Positions 62,966 through 64,000 of a DNA stretch of 64,000 nt are shown in pieces. The notes beneath the pieces were generated by a model. That model was not told where the DNA came from. It did no database searches and worked only from the letters and a program-made list of their open reading frames with translations. The number at the start of each line of letters is the position of its first letter. Within the stretch, counting starts at the first letter, position 1. A program made the translations under genes and the position numbers. This stretch comes from an uncultured Methanobacteriaceae archaeon. Its GTDB lineage: Archaea; Methanobacteriota; Methanobacteria; Methanobacteriales; Methanobacteriaceae. Location: assembly GCA_947259185.1 (NCBI GenBank), contig CAMYKT010000006.1, forward strand, positions 1 through 64,000. Direction: 5' to 3'.

Positions 62966-64000
62966 TTAAATCATTATTTCAATCACGATATCATGGTTGA
63001 GGTGTAAGATATCCACCTTCTCCCCACTTTTACCTACTGCTTCTTTTTTCATGGAAATGTATTCTTCACTAATTTCATGGCCCTCAATGGTTATTTTGCC
63101 CTCTTTTTCCAGAGTCAATAATATATCCTGCGGGTCCCGAGACTGTATATAAGATAAAATTTTAGGAGCATCACCTTTGAATTCAGGCCCGATTTTATTC
63201 ATTAATGGGGTGATTTCAACCACTTTTTCCTGAATATCCAATTTACCACTATCCAGATTCAAGTTTGAAATACGTATAGTCCCTTTAATATCCTCTATGA
63301 GTGGTTTTATAGTGGAAACCATAGCCGAAGAAGAAGTGTAAATATTGATTTCTTTTATGGTGGCATTCAAAGGCATTCCTTTAGATGATTTAAATCTTCT
63401 TAGCTCTCCAATTATTTCCACCCCTAAATTTCCAGTATCTTCCACCAGTGAATCGATTAGATCTACCTTTACTGCTGGCCATTCCATCTGATGGATGCTC
63501 TTATCAGAGCTAAGGTGTTGATATACTTCATCAGAAAAGTGAGGAGTAATTGGTGCTAATAATTTTAGGGAAGTTTCAATCACTGTTTTTAAAGTATACT
63601 GGGCGGCTTCTTTGGATTTTAGATCATTATCATCATTGTAAAGCCTGTATTTAACTGCCTCTATATACTCATCACAGAAATCATGCCAGATGAATCTTTG
63701 AATGGGGTTAATTATCTGGGCAAAATTGTACTGTGCCATGGAAGAACTTACGTCTTCTACCAGTCTATTCAATTTGGAAAGAATCCAGCGATCCATTGGT
63801 TTTAAATTAGCGCTGTCCATATCTGGAGTTTTGAATTCAAAAATATGCATGCTGATAAATCGGAAGGCGTTCCAGAATTTTCTTAAGAATTTATAACCAT
63901 ATTTAACATCCTTCCAGGCAAAGGGAACATCTGAGCCAGGCACACTATTGGAAGCCCAGAGCCGGAGTGCATCTGCACCGTAATCTTCCAGTACTGATTC
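62966..64000 (-). CDS. valS: Valyl-tRNA synthetase, C-terminal part (5' end beyond the right edge)
   Basis: About 345 residues of an open frame that continues past the right edge. The part seen begins inside the catalytic domain after KMSKS (EDYGADALRLWASNSVPGSD), then has the anticodon-binding helical domain (NAFRFISMHIFEF, RWILSKLNRLV, FIWHDFCDEYIEAVKYRLY, LKLLAPITPHFSDEVYQHL) and ends with a C-terminal tail. It resembles the archaeal ValS, which lacks the long bacterial coiled coil. The start codon and signature HIGH region are outside the window. Confidence 0.95.
   Translation of the reverse strand, partial: ESVLEDYGADALRLWASNSVPGSDVPFAWKDVKYGYKFLRKFWNAFRFISMHIFEFKTPDMDSANLKPMDRWILSKLNRLVEDVSSSMAQYNFAQIINPIQRFIWHDFCDEYIEAVKYRLYNDDNDLKSKEAAQYTLKTVIETSLKLLAPITPHFSDEVYQHLSSDKSIHQMEWPAVKVDLIDSLVEDTGNLGVEIIGELRRFKSSKGMPLNATIKEINIYTSSSAMVSTIKPLIEDIKGTIRISNLNLDSGKLDIQEKVVEITPLMNKIGPEFKGDAPKILSYIQSRDPQDILLTLEKEGKITIEGHEISEEYISMKKEAVGKSGEKVDILHLNHDIVIEIMI

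Overview
The window reads as a chromosomal piece of a mesophilic methanogenic archaeon of the order Methanobacteriales, most likely Methanobacterium or a close relative. The case rests on gene content: a pseudomurein-type cell-wall cluster (MurT-like and MurE-like ligases, MraY-like transferase, GatD-like amidotransferase, CarB-like ATP-grasp enzyme), the proteasome-activating nucleotidase, the KEOPS subunit Cgi121, NreA with a C-terminal PCNA-binding tail, archaeal MBF1, the methanogen families DUF356 and DUF2121, and a geranylgeranyl reductase. Intergenic DNA is very AT-rich, and promoters look like TATA boxes followed by strong Shine-Dalgarno (SD) sequences.

Layout. 1-7114: a nonribosomal peptide synthetase (NRPS), running off the left edge on the minus strand, with its phosphopantetheinyl transferase directly upstream. 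7230-15904: NudC, a small membrane protein, a lipoprotein, a CNNM/CorC protein, an M24 peptidase, an alpha/beta hydrolase, MsrB, NreA and a DegT-like PLP enzyme. 15932-24199: Cgi121, an isopropylmalate/citramalate synthase, a THUMP tRNA methyltransferase, a geranylgeranyl reductase, a PH-domain membrane protein, UPF0280, PAN and MBF1. 24502-32969: the cell-wall block, MurT-like/GatD on plus, and DUF356, two linked exported membrane proteins, a Mur ligase, an MraY-like protein and an ATP-grasp enzyme on minus. 33553-41851: a secreted protein of unknown function, a nikR-methyltransferase-hydrogenase protease operon, a CBS protein, a winged-helix protein, PheS, a CitG-like protein, HemB and a ferredoxin. 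41852-44535 is gene-poor and partly decayed. 44536-51121: AroC, a DUF1538 pair with a PII-like protein, small membrane and YwbE-like proteins, a phosphoesterase, tRNA-Thr(CGU), a frameshifted MBL hydrolase and DUF2121. 51503-64000: a DUF255 thioredoxin-fold protein, a CopB-type ATPase, rubrerythrin and desulfoferrodoxin, a lipoprotein, a RecJ-like DHH protein, endonuclease III, a small GTPase, AroA and the end of ValS.

What stands out. (1) The NRPS has a lone C-lobe of a condensation domain between its first full C domain and A1, and A1 has Ile where the amino-group-binding Asp normally sits. (2) Several genes (DUF356, endonuclease III, a small membrane protein, perhaps the hydrogenase protease) have no AUG/GUG/UUG at the expected start; three have a good SD placed exactly for an AUU or AUA codon. 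(3) Three genes carry a single-base frame disruption, which may be sequence error or real decay. (4) The cell-wall block contains two exported proteins of unknown function, one with a POTRA-like pattern. (5) The tail of the DUF356 gene is duplicated in tandem with a 53-bp period.

Functional identities come from reading motifs and recalling families; no database search was run.
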